Origin: Streptomyces sp. JB150
GTDB lineage: Bacteria > Actinomycetota > Actinomycetes > Streptomycetales > Streptomycetaceae
Direction of reading: 5' to 3'
Length of the DNA: 64,000 nucleotides
Assembly: GCF_011193355.1 (NCBI RefSeq)
Contig: NZ_CP049780.1
Location: 4,477,085 to 4,541,084, forward strand
The notes under the pieces are model-generated. The model was not told the origin of the DNA. It saw only the letters and a program-made list of their open reading frames with translations, and made no database searches. Shown one piece after another: positions 19,713 through 28,650 of this stretch (the stretch's first letter is position 1; the number at the start of each line of letters is the position of its first letter). The position numbers and the translations under genes are program-made.

Positions 19713-20549
19713 ATGGTGCAGATCAAGACCCCCGAGCAGATCGCCAAGATGCGTGCGGCGGGGCTGGTCGTCGCAGCCATCCACGCGGCCACCCGGGAGG
19801 CAGCGGTGCCCGGCGCCACCACCAAGGACCTCGACCAGGTGGCGCGCAAGGTGCTCGCCGAGCACGGGGCGAAGTCCAACTTCCTCGGCTACGGCGGCTT
19901 CCCGGCGACCATCTGCACCTCCGTGAACGAGGTCGTCGTCCACGGCATCCCGTCCGACGACGTGGTCCTGAAGGACGGCGACATCATCTCCGTCGACTGC
20001 GGCGCGATCGTCGACGGCTGGCACGGTGACGCGGCCTACACGGCGTTCGTGGGCTCCGGTCACGCCCCCGAGCTGATCGAGCTGTCCCGGGTGACCGAGG
20101 AGTCGATGTGGGCCGGCATCGCGGCCATGAAGCAGGGCAACCGGCTCGTCGACATCTCCCGCGCCATCGAGACGTACATCCGCCGTCAGCCGAAGCCCGG
20201 CGGCGGCCGGTACGGGATCATCGAGGACTACGGCGGCCACGGCATCGGCTCCGAGATGCACATGGACCCGCACCTGCTGAACTACGTCGACCGCCGCCGC
20301 GGCAAGGGCCCCAAGCTGGTCCCCGGCTTCTGCCTCGCCATCGAGCCGATGGTCTCGCTCGGCACCCCGAGGACCGAGGTCCTGGACGACGACTGGACGG
20401 TCATCACCACCGACGGCACCTGGTCCTCCCACTGGGAGCACTCGGTGGCCCTCACGGAGCAGGGCCCGCTGGTCCTGACGGCCCCGGACGGCGGCAGGGC
20501 CAAGCTGGCGGAGTACGGGGTCACGGCCGCGCCGGATCCTCTCGCATAA
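19713..20549 (+). CDS. map: Methionine aminopeptidase, type I
   Basis: Removes the initiator methionine from nascent proteins. ATG 19713 (278 aa) is preferred to GTG 19686, because GGAGAG at 19695-19700 lies upstream of the ATG while the GTG has no Shine-Dalgarno. The metal site is complete: SVDCGAIVDGWHGDAA (two Asp), the GHGIGSEMH histidine, and the two Glu of AIEPM and WEHSVALTE. Its place after adk is standard for actinobacteria. Confidence 0.96.
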   Translation: MVQIKTPEQIAKMRAAGLVVAAIHAATREAAVPGATTKDLDQVARKVLAEHGAKSNFLGYGGFPATICTSVNEVVVHGIPSDDVVLKDGDIISVDCGAIVDGWHGDAAYTAFVGSGHAPELIELSRVTEESMWAGIAAMKQGNRLVDISRAIETYIRRQPKPGGGRYGIIEDYGGHGIGSEMHMDPHLLNYVDRRRGKGPKLVPGFCLAIEPMVSLGTPRTEVLDDDWTVITTDGTWSSHWEHSVALTEQGPLVLTAPDGGRAKLAEYGVTAAPDPLA

Positions 20550-20604
20550 TGATCTTTTGCGTGGGGCAGACTGCCCCCGATTCGTGTTTCCGGGTGCGCT
20601 GACG

Positions 20605-20610
20605 TAGACT
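20605..20610 (+). promoter_or_regulatory. Possible -10 box upstream of infA
   Basis: TAGACT (20605-20610) is a good -10 match, but the region 17-18 bases upstream (TTCGTG) is a poor -35. It would start transcription about 75 bases before infA. Weak call. Confidence 0.3.
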
Positions 20611-20691
20611 GACTCGTCGGCTCTTGTGTACCCGCATGTCTGCATGCGCTCACAGTGAGTCGATCAAGGTAGTCGATTCGAAGGGCGAAGC

Positions 20692-20913
20692 GTGGCCAAG
20701 AAGCAAGGTGCCATCGAGATCGAGGGCACTGTCGTCGAGTCTCTTCCGAACGCCATGTTCAAGGTCGAGCTCCAGAACGGCCACCAGGTCCTGGCACACA
20801 TCAGCGGCAAGATGCGTATGCACTACATCCGCATCCTCCCTGACGACCGGGTCGTGGTGGAGCTGTCTCCGTACGACCTGACGCGTGGCCGGATCGTCTA
20901 CCGGTACAAGTAG
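20692..20913 (+). CDS. infA: Translation initiation factor IF-1
   Basis: IF-1 (73 aa) binds the A site during initiation. It is a single OB-fold: [20 protein letters not shown], then [22 protein letters not shown] start at 20692. Standard length, followed by rpmJ. Confidence 0.98.
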   Translation: MAKKQGAIEIEGTVVESLPNAMFKVELQNGHQVLAHISGKMRMHYIRILPDDRVVVELSPYDLTRGRIVYRYK

Positions 20914-20985
20914 ATCTTGCCCCACGCCCCGTGCCCTCCCTGTGCACGGGGCCGCCGGCAACTGACCCGGAGAACCTCACATCCC

Positions 20986-21099
20986 ATGAAGGTCAAGCCG
21001 AGCGTCAAGAAGATCTGCGACAAGTGCAGGGTGATCCGCCGTCACGGCCGGGTCATGGTCATCTGCGAGAACCCGCGCCACAAGCAGCGCCAGGGCTGA
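20986..21099 (+). CDS. rpmJ: 50S ribosomal protein L36, zinc form
   Basis: L36 (37 aa) is the smallest large-subunit protein. Cys11, Cys14, Cys27 and His32 form a zinc-binding site (C+ form). ATG 20986 begins [14 protein letters not shown]; the in-frame upstream extension has no family similarity. A zinc-independent paralogue is usually found elsewhere in Streptomyces. Confidence 0.97.
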   Translation: MKVKPSVKKICDKCRVIRRHGRVMVICENPRHKQRQG

Positions 21100-21195
21100 C
21101 CGCACGATCATTCCCCTCTGCACCGCTATCGCAGAGACTTCGCGCGACGCGAGCTGAATATGTACATACGCAGGGCCCGAGCCGCGCCAGCGGTT

Positions 21196-21250
21196 CGACA
21201 CCCCCGGTTCGGAGGCCGGGGACCCAGTCCGTACCTGATACGGCGGCTGG
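21196..21250 (+). promoter_or_regulatory. Structured leader before rpsM
   Basis: The 197-base gap before rpsM contains CGACAC followed by a CCCCGG...CCGGGG hairpin (21196-21221). This is the same layout as the str and S10 leader element but with a different stem sequence. Next comes the inverted repeat CCGTA-CCTGA-TACGG (21229-21243), of which 14 bases recur before rplQ. Function inferred only: alpha-operon leader control. Confidence 0.4.
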
Positions 21251-21296
21251 GAACCGGTCCTGCGGCAGACCTCCGAAGATCACCAGGAGCCATTGA

Positions 21297-21677
21297 ATGG
21301 CACGCGTTTCCGGTGTCGACATCCCGCGCGACAAGCGCGTGGAGATCGCCCTGACCTACGTGTTCGGCATCGGCCGGACCCTTTCCCAGCAGACGCTGGC
21401 CGCCACCGGCGTGGACCCGAACACCCGTGTTCGGGACCTCTCCGAGGAGCAGCTGGTCGCGATCCGCGAGTACGTCGACAACAACATCAAGACCGAGGGT
21501 GACCTCCGTCGCGAGATCCAGGCCGACATCCGCCGCAAGGTCGAGATCGGCACGTACCAGGGTCTGCGCCACCGCCGCGGTCTGCCCGTCCGTGGTCAGC
21601 GCACGAGCACCAACGCCCGCACCCGCAAGGGCCCGCGTCGCGCCATCGCCGGCAAGAAGAAGCCGGGCAAGAAGTAG
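21297..21677 (+). CDS. rpsM: 30S ribosomal protein S13
   Basis: S13 (126 aa) bridges to the large subunit and touches P-site t[23 protein letters not shown] and the C-terminal [20 protein letters not shown] are signatures. It is the first gene of the alpha cluster (rpsM-rpsK-rpoA-rplQ). Confidence 0.98.
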   Translation: MARVSGVDIPRDKRVEIALTYVFGIGRTLSQQTLAATGVDPNTRVRDLSEEQLVAIREYVDNNIKTEGDLRREIQADIRRKVEIGTYQGLRHRRGLPVRGQRTSTNARTRKGPRRAIAGKKKPGKK

Positions 21678-21742
21678 TCCGCAGCGGACGCCTGTCCACG
21701 GTCTTCGCTGTAGGACCGACCACCTCCCGTAGGAGTTAGAAG

Positions 21743-22147
21743 ATGCCCCCCAAGGGACGTCAGGGCGCTGCCAAGAAGGTGCGCCGCAAGGAAAAGAAGA
21801 ACGTCGCTCACGGCCACGCGCACATCAAGAGCACGTTCAACAACACGATCGTCTCGATCACGGACCCGTCCGGCAACGTGATCTCCTGGGCCTCCGCCGG
21901 CCACGTCGGCTTCAAGGGCTCCCGGAAGTCCACGCCGTTCGCCGCGCAGATGGCCGCCGAGTCGGCCGCCCGCCGCGCCCAGGAGCACGGCATGCGCAAG
22001 GTCGACGTGTTCGTCAAGGGCCCGGGTTCCGGTCGTGAGACCGCGATCCGCTCCCTGCAGGCCACGGGCCTCGAGGTCGGCTCCATCCAGGACGTCACCC
22101 CGACCCCGCACAACGGCTGCCGTCCGCCGAAGCGCCGCCGCGTCTGA
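21743..22147 (+). CDS. rpsK: 30S ribosomal protein S11
   Basis: S11 (134 aa) lies on the platform near the E site. The block [20 protein letters not shown] and the C-terminal [18 protein letters not shown] are conserved. It is followed directly by rpoA; the rpsD gene found here in many bacteria is absent. Confidence 0.98.
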   Translation: MPPKGRQGAAKKVRRKEKKNVAHGHAHIKSTFNNTIVSITDPSGNVISWASAGHVGFKGSRKSTPFAAQMAAESAARRAQEHGMRKVDVFVKGPGSGRETAIRSLQATGLEVGSIQDVTPTPHNGCRPPKRRRV

Positions 22148-22300
22148 CGCTCGCCGCTTCGCGGATCGTGGTTCCGGGCGGTACGGCTCCGTAAAAGGGC
22201 CGTATCGCCCGTACCCTTGCTGTACCCGCTCCTGTCGAACGGGGCGGTCTGGTCGGGCGTCATATAGCGGGCGCCCCCGACTGAAGGATCTGATCCACCC

Positions 22301-23323
22301 ATGCTGATCGCTCAGCGTCCCTCGTTGACCGAAGAGGTCGTCGACGAGTTCCGCTCCCGGTTCGTGATCGAGCCGCTGGAGCCGGGCTTCGGTTACACCC
22401 TCGGCAACTCCCTGCGCCGTACCCTCCTGTCCTCGATCCCGGGTGCGGCGGTCACGTCCATCCGCATCGACGGCGTGCTGCACGAGTTCACCACCGTGCC
22501 GGGCGTCAAGGAGGACGTCACCGACCTGATCCTCAACATCAAGCAGCTGGTCGTCTCCTCGGAGCACGACGAGCCGGTCGTGATGTACCTGCGCAAGCAG
22601 GGTCCGGGTCTGGTCACCGCCGCCGACATCGCGCCCCCGGCCGGTGTCGAGGTGCACAACCCCGACCTCGTCCTCGCCACGCTCAACGGCAAGGGCAAGC
22701 TGGAGATGGAGCTGACGGTCGAGCGCGGCCGCGGTTACGTCTCCGCCGTGCAGAACAAGCAGGTCGGCCAGGAGATCGGCCGCATCCCGGTCGACTCGAT
22801 CTACTCGCCGGTCCTCAAGGTCACCTACAAGGTCGAGGCGACCCGAGTCGAGCAGCGCACCGACTTCGACAAGCTGATCGTCGACGTCGAGACCAAGCAG
22901 GCCATGCGGCCGCGTGACGCCATGGCGTCGGCCGGCAAGACCCTGGTCGAGCTGTTCGGTCTCGCCCGCGAGCTGAACATCGACGCCGAGGGCATCGACA
23001 TGGGTCCGTCCCCGACGGACGCCGCGCTCGCCGCCGACCTGGCGCTGCCGATCGAGGAGCTGGAGCTGACCGTCCGCTCCTACAACTGCCTCAAGCGCGA
23101 GGGCATCCACTCCGTGGGTGAGCTCGTCGCGCGCTCCGAGGCGGACCTGCTCGACATCCGCAACTTCGGTGCGAAGTCCATCGACGAGGTCAAGGCCAAG
23201 CTGGCCGGCATGGGTCTCGCGCTCAAGGACTCGCCGCCCGGATTCGACCCGACCGCCGCCGCGGACGCGTTCGGCGCGGACGACGACGCGGACGCCGGGT
23301 TCGTGGAGACCGAGCAGTACTGA
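22301..23323 (+). CDS. rpoA: DNA-directed RNA polymerase subunit alpha
   Basis: Alpha (340 aa) dimerises to start polymerase assembly and its C-terminal domain binds UP elements and activators. N-terminal domain: [21 protein letters not shown]-terminal domain (from about residue 245): [20 protein letters not shown] and [16 protein letters not shown] with the DNA-contact residues. The last ~25 residues are acidic. A GGGCGGTACGGC / GCCGTATCGCCC hairpin lies in the 153-base gap after rpsK. Confidence 0.98.
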   Translation: MLIAQRPSLTEEVVDEFRSRFVIEPLEPGFGYTLGNSLRRTLLSSIPGAAVTSIRIDGVLHEFTTVPGVKEDVTDLILNIKQLVVSSEHDEPVVMYLRKQGPGLVTAADIAPPAGVEVHNPDLVLATLNGKGKLEMELTVERGRGYVSAVQNKQVGQEIGRIPVDSIYSPVLKVTYKVEATRVEQRTDFDKLIVDVETKQAMRPRDAMASAGKTLVELFGLARELNIDAEGIDMGPSPTDAALAADLALPIEELELTVRSYNCLKREGIHSVGELVARSEADLLDIRNFGAKSIDEVKAKLAGMGLALKDSPPGFDPTAAADAFGADDDADAGFVETEQY

Positions 23324-23341
23324 CAGCTCGGGCCTTCCGGT

Positions 23342-23400
23342 CCGTAAAAGGGTGCGGGTGCGCTGTGGCTTGTCGCAGTTCCCCGCGCCCCTTCCGGACG
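23342..23400 (+). repeat. Streptomyces-type intergenic repeat after rpoA
   Basis: The segment holds a GTGCGGGTGCGCTGTGG...GTCGCAGTTCCCCGCGCCCC run. It belongs to a GC-rich intergenic repeat that recurs widely between Streptomyces genes and ends in CCCCGCGCCCCTT. A more diverged copy lies at 30020-30125. Identification rests on memory of the pattern. Confidence 0.45.
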
Positions 23401-23506
23401 ACAGCCCCTCCGGGGCGCGTCGTCCGGATCTCCGACAGGCGACCGCCTGCTCGGATACTGACTCCGGTACCTGATACGGCCGGGGCAGACACACAGGAGA
23501 AGAACC

Positions 23507-24037
23507 ATGCCGAAGCCCACCAAGGGTGCCCGTCTGGGCGGCAGCGCCGCGCACGAGAAGCTGCTGCTCGCGAACCTCGCGAAGTCGCTCTTCGAGCACG
23601 GCAAGATCACCACGACCGAGGCGAAGGCCCGCCGTCTGCGGCCGTACGCCGAGCGTCTGATCACCAAGGCGAAGAAGGGCGACCTTCACAACCGCCGTCA
23701 GGTGCTCCAGGTCATCACGGACAAGAGCGTCGTCCACACGCTCTTCACCGAGATCGGCCCGCGGTACGAGAACCGTCCGGGTGGCTACACCCGTATCACC
23801 AAGATCGGCAACCGTCGGGGCGACAACGCGCCCATGGCGGTCATCGAGCTGGTCGAGGCGCTGACGGTCGCGCAGCAGGCCACCGGTGAGGCCGAGGCCG
23901 CCACCAAGCGTGCGGTCAAGGAGTCCGAGCAGGCCAAGGCCGCGGACACCGAGGTCGAGGAGGCCAAGGCCGACGACGCCAAGGCCGACGAGACCGAGGT
24001 CGCCGAGGCTCCCGCCGAGGAGTCCAAGGACGCGTAA
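23507..24037 (+). CDS. rplQ: 50S ribosomal protein L17
   Basis: L17 lies near the tunnel exit. The core (residues 1-120, [20 protein letters not shown] ... [20 protein letters not shown]) is standard. The protein is 176 aa because of a ~50-residue Ala/Glu/Asp/Lys tail ([20 protein letters not shown]), probably disordered. The GTACCTGATACGGC element (23467-23480) lies 26 bases before its ATG. Confidence 0.97.
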   Translation: MPKPTKGARLGGSAAHEKLLLANLAKSLFEHGKITTTEAKARRLRPYAERLITKAKKGDLHNRRQVLQVITDKSVVHTLFTEIGPRYENRPGGYTRITKIGNRRGDNAPMAVIELVEALTVAQQATGEAEAATKRAVKESEQAKAADTEVEEAKADDAKADETEVAEAPAEESKDA

Positions 24038-24060
24038 GCGCTCCTCGCCCGTGAGGGCGT

Positions 24061-24096
24061 GCGCGGGCCCGTTCCCTTCCCGGGGGCGGGCCCGTT
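24061..24096 (+). terminator. Probable terminator after rplQ
   Basis: Two CGGGCCCG arms separated by a 16-base C/G-rich loop, followed by TTC. Located about 25 bases after the rplQ stop and before truA. Weak T-run. Confidence 0.5.
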
Positions 24097-24120
24097 CGCC
24101 GTTCCTGAGAGGATTCTGGG

Positions 24121-24984
24121 GTGAGTGAGGAAGTAGAGCCCGGATACGTGCGGGTGCGCCTGGATCTTTCCTACGACGGCACCGAGTTCTCCGGCTGGGC
24201 CAAGCAGGCCGGGGGGCGGCGGACCGTACAGGGGGAGATCGAGGACGCCCTGCGGACCGTGACGCGGTCCCGCGAGACCTTCGAGCTGACGGTGGCCGGG
24301 CGGACCGACGCCGGCGTGCACGCGCGCGGACAGGTGGCGCACGTGGACCTGCCCGAGGCGGTGTGGCGCGAGCACCACGAGAAGCTGCTCAAGCGGCTCG
24401 CCGGGCGGCTGCCGAGGGATGTGCGGGTCTGGGCCCTGCGGGAGGCGCCCAGCGGCTTCAACGCCCGGTTCTCGGCGATCTGGCGGCGCTACGCGTACCG
24501 GGTCACCGACAACCCCGGGGGAGTGGACCCGCTGCTGCGGGGCCACGTCCTGTGGCACGACTGGCCGCTCGACGTGGACGCCATGAACGAGGCGGCCCGC
24601 GGGCTGCTCGGGGAGCACGACTTCGCGGCGTACTGCAAGAGGCGCGAGGGCGCGACGACCATCCGCACCCTCCAGGAGCTGAGCCTGGTGCGGGGCGAGG
24701 ACGGGATCATCACCGCGACCGTGCGCGCCGACGCGTTCTGCCACAACATGGTGCGCTCGCTGATCGGGGCGCTGCTGTTCGTGGGCGACGGGCACCGGCC
24801 GCCGGACTGGCCGGCCAAGGTGCTGGCCGCGGGCGTCCGGGACTCGGCCGTGCACGTCGTACGGCCGCACGGGCTGACGCTGGAGGAGGTCGGCTACCCG
24901 GCCGACGAGCTGCTGGCCGCGCGCAGCCGGGAGGCCCGCAACAAGCGGTCGCTGCCGGGGGCGGCGGCCGCCGGGTGCTGCTGA
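24121..24984 (+). CDS. truA: tRNA pseudouridine(38-40) synthase TruA
   Basis: TruA (287 aa) makes pseudouridine at positions 38-40 of tRNA anticodon arms. The catalytic Asp is in [15 protein letters not shown] (near residue 62). The N-terminal [16 protein letters not shown] and the late [14 protein letters not shown] are family signatures. GTG start at 24121. It follows rplQ as in most bacteria and may be partly co-transcribed. Confidence 0.95.
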   Translation: MSEEVEPGYVRVRLDLSYDGTEFSGWAKQAGGRRTVQGEIEDALRTVTRSRETFELTVAGRTDAGVHARGQVAHVDLPEAVWREHHEKLLKRLAGRLPRDVRVWALREAPSGFNARFSAIWRRYAYRVTDNPGGVDPLLRGHVLWHDWPLDVDAMNEAARGLLGEHDFAAYCKRREGATTIRTLQELSLVRGEDGIITATVRADAFCHNMVRSLIGALLFVGDGHRPPDWPAKVLAAGVRDSAVHVVRPHGLTLEEVGYPADELLAARSREARNKRSLPGAAAAGCC

Positions 24985-24999
24985 CCCGCGCTCGGCCCG

Positions 25000-25887
25000 T
25001 CAGCCCGCCGCCGCGGCCGCCGACGCCTGGGCCTCGCCGCGGCGGCGGATCTGGCGGAAGGTGAACTCGGCCAGGTCGTCGCCGGTCTTGAAGACCTCGG
25101 TGTCCTTGGTCGTCACGTCCCTGCCGTCGGTGAAGCCGGCGATGGTGAAGTAGGCGTAGCGGCCGTAGGAGTTGGTCGTCGTGCGGCAGATGGCGGAGTT
25201 GCAGAAGGGCCGCACGCCGCCGCCGTTCAGCGACTTCACGATGCTCTTCTTGTCGGCCTGGGTCTTGGTGGCGGTGGCCTTGGCCTCGGTGTCGAAGACG
25301 GCGACGCCGACGGTGACCGCGATGCCGCCCTTGGTGTAGGTGACGCGGAGCATCCGGGTGCAGCCGTTGGCGGTGAGCACCTTGGGGAGGGTCTGCAGGG
25401 CGGCCGTCGCGCAGCTGCTGGTGTCGGCCGTCGGGCCCTTCTTGTAGACGATGTCGCCCATGGTCAGCTGGGTGCCCGGGAAGAGGATCTCGGGGCTGAG
25501 CGGGGCGGTGTCCTTGTCCTTGCCGGAGACGAAGTCCTTCGGGTCCAGCGGCGGCGGGGCGCTGGTGGGCGCGAAGGACGGCGGCGCGGCGGTGGACTCG
25601 CCGGGTATGTCCGCGCTGGCGGGCAGCCGCGAGGTGGGGCTGTTCGCCTGGCCGCCGTCGCCGTTCGCCGAGACGACGGCCATGGCGACGGCCGTGCCGA
25701 TGGCGACGGTGGCGAGCGCGCCGCCGCCGACGAAGAGCAGGCGGCGCCGCTTGTTACGGGCCTCGGAGGCCTCGGCGAGCGCTGCCCAGTCCGGGGTCTG
25801 GTCGGTGCCGCTGTTCCAGGACTGCTGCTGCGACTGCGGTGTCCAGGGATCCCACTGAGACTGGGGACCCCCCTGCCCATAGCTCAT
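25000..25887 (-). CDS. Membrane-anchored protein of unknown function
   Basis: The protein has 295 aa from ATG 25887 (MSYGQGGPQSQWDPW); an ATG three codons upstream (25896) is an alternative. The N terminus is Gln/Pro/Ser-rich, then RNKRRRLL precedes a single transmembrane helix (about residues 50-70). A Pro/Ser linker and a ~170-aa extracytoplasmic domain with four cysteines follow (SSCATA, NGCTRM, PFCNSAICRT). No known motif recognised. It is divergent from the glycosyltransferase-like gene at 25953. Confidence 0.7.
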   Translation of the reverse strand: MSYGQGGPQSQWDPWTPQSQQQSWNSGTDQTPDWAALAEASEARNKRRRLLFVGGGALATVAIGTAVAMAVVSANGDGGQANSPTSRLPASADIPGESTAAPPSFAPTSAPPPLDPKDFVSGKDKDTAPLSPEILFPGTQLTMGDIVYKKGPTADTSSCATAALQTLPKVLTANGCTRMLRVTYTKGGIAVTVGVAVFDTEAKATATKTQADKKSIVKSLNGGGVRPFCNSAICRTTTNSYGRYAYFTIAGFTDGRDVTTKDTEVFKTGDDLAEFTFRQIRRRGEAQASAAAAAG

Positions 25888-25952
25888 GGGGCGCATCTTA
25901 GACGGGCCGGGCGGCGCGCTGTTCCGCCTCGCGCGGCCGCGGAGCCCCTAGC

Positions 25953-27188
25953 GTGCCCTGCATGGAATCCGGCGAGAACGGCAAAAACACGCTCGAAGGT
26001 GACATCTCCGGGTGGCTGCTGCGGCGGGCCACCTGGCACCTGTGGGCGGTGCCCGCGGTGGTGCTGGGCGCCCAGGCGGCGCGGGTGGCGCGGCTGTCCC
26101 CGGACGGCGGCATGGACAACGCGATCGTCGTCCGTGCGGCCCGCGCCTGGCTGGCCGGCGGCTCCCCGTACGACGACCCCCACTTCCTCTACCTGCCCAG
26201 CGCGGTCCTGGCGGCGGCCCCGCAGGCGCTGCTGCCCTCGTCGTGGCTGCGGCTGCTGGTGCCGCTGGCGGTGATCGCCCTGCTGGCCGGTGCCTGGGCG
26301 GCCGCGCTGCGGCTGCACCGGGTCCCGCTGTCCAGCCGGTTCGCCGCGCTGGGCCTGGCCGGCCTCGCGGCCGGGTTCGCGCCGTTCGCTCACCTGGTGC
26401 AGCTGGCGAACTGGACGGTGACCGCCGCGCTGGCCCTGCCGCTGGCGCTGCTCCTCGCGGGGCGCGGGCGGTGGACGGCGGCGGGGGTGGTCGTCGGGGC
26501 GGCGGTGGCGCTCAAGCCGCTGCTGGCGCCCGTGGCGCTGCTGTTCCTGTTCGCCCGGCGCCGGCGGGCGCTCGCGGCGGCCGTCCTGGTCCCGGCGGCG
26601 GCCTCGGCGGCGGCGGGCCTGCTGATGCCGGACCCGGCCGGCTTCTTCACCCGCACCCTGCCGTTCCTGCTGAGCGGCGACGACGGCTTCGTACGGCTCT
26701 ATGAGGCGTCCCCGGCCGCCGTGCTGCCCCGGCTGGGGGTGCCGCGGGCCCTCGCCGGGCTGCTCGCGGCCGCGGCCGCCGGGGCGGGGGTGCTGTGCGC
26801 GTACCGCCGGTGGCGGCGGGGCGACGCCGGGCCGCTGCGGCTGTCGGAGACCGCGGCGGGCCTGATGCTGTCGGCGTTCCTGGTGTCCAGGCCGTCGTAC
26901 GACCACTATCTGCTGGTCGTGCTGCCGCTGCTGCTCGCGGGGCTGCCGTACGCGGGGTCGGTCGCGCGCGGGCCCTGGTTCTGGCTCGCCCTGGCCCCGC
27001 AGCTGCCGTCGCTGGCCCTGCCGTACCTGGAGGCGCCGCGCCGCCGGGCCTTCAAGGACGCGTTCACGCTGTGCGTCCTGGCCGCGACGGTCGCCGCCCG
27101 GGGGGCGCGCGCCCGGCCGCTGCGGCTGCCGGGCCGCTTCGTCGCCCCGCGGCGGGAGCGGAGCGGTGGCGCGGTTCGCGTACTCTGA
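25953..27188 (+). CDS. GT87-like (DUF2029) membrane glycosyltransferase
   Basis: The protein has 411 aa and about ten hydrophobic helices. It resembles polyprenyl-phosphate-mannose-dependent alpha-mannosyltransferases: DNAIVVRAARAWLAGGSPYD followed by FLYLPSAVLAAAP is the typical first-loop pattern, and SRPSYDHYLLVVLPLLLAG occurs late. GTG 25953 is chosen because GGAG lies 8 bases before it; ATG 25962 is an alternative. Likely acts at the membrane on lipid-linked or cell-envelope glycans. The substrate cannot be told. Confidence 0.7.
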   Translation: MPCMESGENGKNTLEGDISGWLLRRATWHLWAVPAVVLGAQAARVARLSPDGGMDNAIVVRAARAWLAGGSPYDDPHFLYLPSAVLAAAPQALLPSSWLRLLVPLAVIALLAGAWAAALRLHRVPLSSRFAALGLAGLAAGFAPFAHLVQLANWTVTAALALPLALLLAGRGRWTAAGVVVGAAVALKPLLAPVALLFLFARRRRALAAAVLVPAAASAAAGLLMPDPAGFFTRTLPFLLSGDDGFVRLYEASPAAVLPRLGVPRALAGLLAAAAAGAGVLCAYRRWRRGDAGPLRLSETAAGLMLSAFLVSRPSYDHYLLVVLPLLLAGLPYAGSVARGPWFWLALAPQLPSLALPYLEAPRRRAFKDAFTLCVLAATVAARGARARPLRLPGRFVAPRRERSGGAVRVL

Positions 27189-27230
27189 AAGGGTGCGGAT
27201 GCCGGGCTGCCCGCCCGGTGATCCCGCGTT

Positions 27231-27260
27231 TTGACCCGTCCGGGTCGCCGCGGGTATCCT
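27231..27260 (+). promoter_or_regulatory. Promoter of rplM-rpsI
   Basis: TTGACC (27231-27236), 18-base spacer, TATCCT (27255-27260). It predicts a start near 27267 and a ~170-nt leader. Confidence 0.6.
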
Positions 27261-27336
27261 GCATGTTCGTTGTGTATTGGCTTGCTCATTCTCACGGGAC
27301 GGGCCCTTACACCGGTCCACCGGGCCGATGACCAGC

Positions 27337-27373
27337 GACCCCACGCACGCGGTTTGCGTCGCCGCCGTGGGTC
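27337..27373 (+). promoter_or_regulatory. Hairpin in the rplM leader
   Basis: GACCCCACG (27337-27345) pairs with CGTGGGTC (27366-27373), with one bulged C; inside it ACGC and GCGT can form a second short stem. The CGAC...CGTGGGTC outline recalls the str/S10 leader element. It may mediate L13 or S9 feedback, which is known for the rplM leader in other bacteria. Inference. Confidence 0.4.
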
Positions 27374-27439
27374 AAGGCTGTCGTGATCGTTTCGGTGACC
27401 TTGTCTAGGACCATTCACTCGAAGCGAAGGCTACGAACC

Positions 27440-27883
27440 GTGCGTACGTACAGCCCCAAGCCCGGCGATGTGACGCGCCAGTGGCACGTCATCGACGCTC
27501 AGGACGTTGTCCTGGGCCGTCTCGCCAGCACCGCCGCCACCCTTCTGCGGGGCAAGCACAAGCCGATCTACGCGCCGCACGTCGACGCTGGTGACTTCGT
27601 CATCATCATCAACGCCGACAAGGTGCACCTCTCCGGCAACAAGCGGACCCAGAAGATGGCGTACCGCCACTCCGGCTACCCGGGTGGTCTGCGCTCCGTC
27701 CGTTACGACGAGCTGCTCGACAAGAACCCCGAGAAGGCCATCGAGAAGGCCGTCAAGGGCATGCTCCCCAAGAACTCGCTGGGCCGTCAGATGCTCTCGA
27801 AGCTGAAGGTCTACAAGGGTGACCAGCACCCGCACGGCGCGCAGCAGCCGCAGCCGTTCGAGATCACCCAGGTCGCGCAGTAA
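27440..27883 (+). CDS. rplM: 50S ribosomal protein L13
   Basis: L13 (147 aa) is an early assembly protein. GTG 27440 gives [20 protein letters not shown], the actinobacterial N terminus; the in-frame upstream extension is leader. [20 protein letters not shown] and [19 protein letters not shown] are conserved. It forms an operon with rpsI, 42 bases downstream. Confidence 0.97.
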   Translation: MRTYSPKPGDVTRQWHVIDAQDVVLGRLASTAATLLRGKHKPIYAPHVDAGDFVIIINADKVHLSGNKRTQKMAYRHSGYPGGLRSVRYDELLDKNPEKAIEKAVKGMLPKNSLGRQMLSKLKVYKGDQHPHGAQQPQPFEITQVAQ

Positions 27884-27925
27884 GTCCGGCCACCCCCTAA
27901 GACTGAACAGAATCTGAGGAGAATC

Positions 27926-28438
27926 GTGGCCGAGACCACTGCCGAGCAGCCGCTCGAAGAGCTTGACATCGACAGCTACACCACCGAGTCCGAGGTCCCC
28001 GTCGAGGGCGAGTACACCTCGGAGTCCCTGGCCTCCCGCTTCGGCGAGCCCCAGCCGGCCGCCGGTCTGGGCCGCCGCAAGGAGGCCATCGCCCGCGTCC
28101 GGATCGTTCCGGGCACCGGCAAGTGGAAGATCAACGGTCGCACCCTCGAGGACTACTTCCCGAACAAGGTGCACCAGCAGGAAGTCAACGAGCCGTTCAA
28201 GGTTCTCGAGCTCGAGGGCCGTTACGACGTCATCGCCCGCATCTCCGGTGGCGGTGTCTCCGGTCAGGCCGGTGCGCTCCGTCTCGGTGTCGCCCGTGCG
28301 CTGAACGAGGCGGACGTCGACAACAACCGCGGCCCGCTGAAGAAGGCCGGCTTCCTGCGCCGCGACGACCGCGCGGTCGAGCGGAAGAAGGCCGGTCTGA
28401 AGAAGGCCCGCAAGGCTCCGCAGTACAGCAAGCGCTAA
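27926..28438 (+). CDS. rpsI: 30S ribosomal protein S9
   Basis: S9 reaches the P-site tRNA with its C-terminal tail, here [12 protein letters not shown] as in the family. The protein is 170 aa because of a ~40-residue acidic N-terminal extension ([20 protein letters not shown]) before the core [20 protein letters not shown] start after CTGAGGAGAATC. It is followed by a strong terminator. Confidence 0.97.
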   Translation: MAETTAEQPLEELDIDSYTTESEVPVEGEYTSESLASRFGEPQPAAGLGRRKEAIARVRIVPGTGKWKINGRTLEDYFPNKVHQQEVNEPFKVLELEGRYDVIARISGGGVSGQAGALRLGVARALNEADVDNNRGPLKKAGFLRRDDRAVERKKAGLKKARKAPQYSKR

Positions 28439-28460
28439 TCGCAGCTGCCTGCTCGTACTC

Positions 28461-28502
28461 CGAACGCCCCGGCGGCACGCCACTGTGCCGCCGGGGCGTT
28501 CG
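28461..28502 (+). terminator. Rho-independent terminator after rpsI
   Basis: A perfect 18-bp stem (28461-28478 with 28485-28502), 6-nt loop GCCACT, followed by TTTATC. Ends the rplM-rpsI operon. Confidence 0.88.
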
Positions 28503-28650
28503 TTTATCGCAGGCCATGGGCGTATAACGGCACAAGACGCTCAAGGGCTTGTGTGATCGGATGACCCGGCGCCGTGTGTCCGGGGCCCGGAAGCCGTGTG
28601 GGCCGCGTTCGGGCGCGGCTTCCGGAACTGACGCTTCCTCAGGAGGACAA

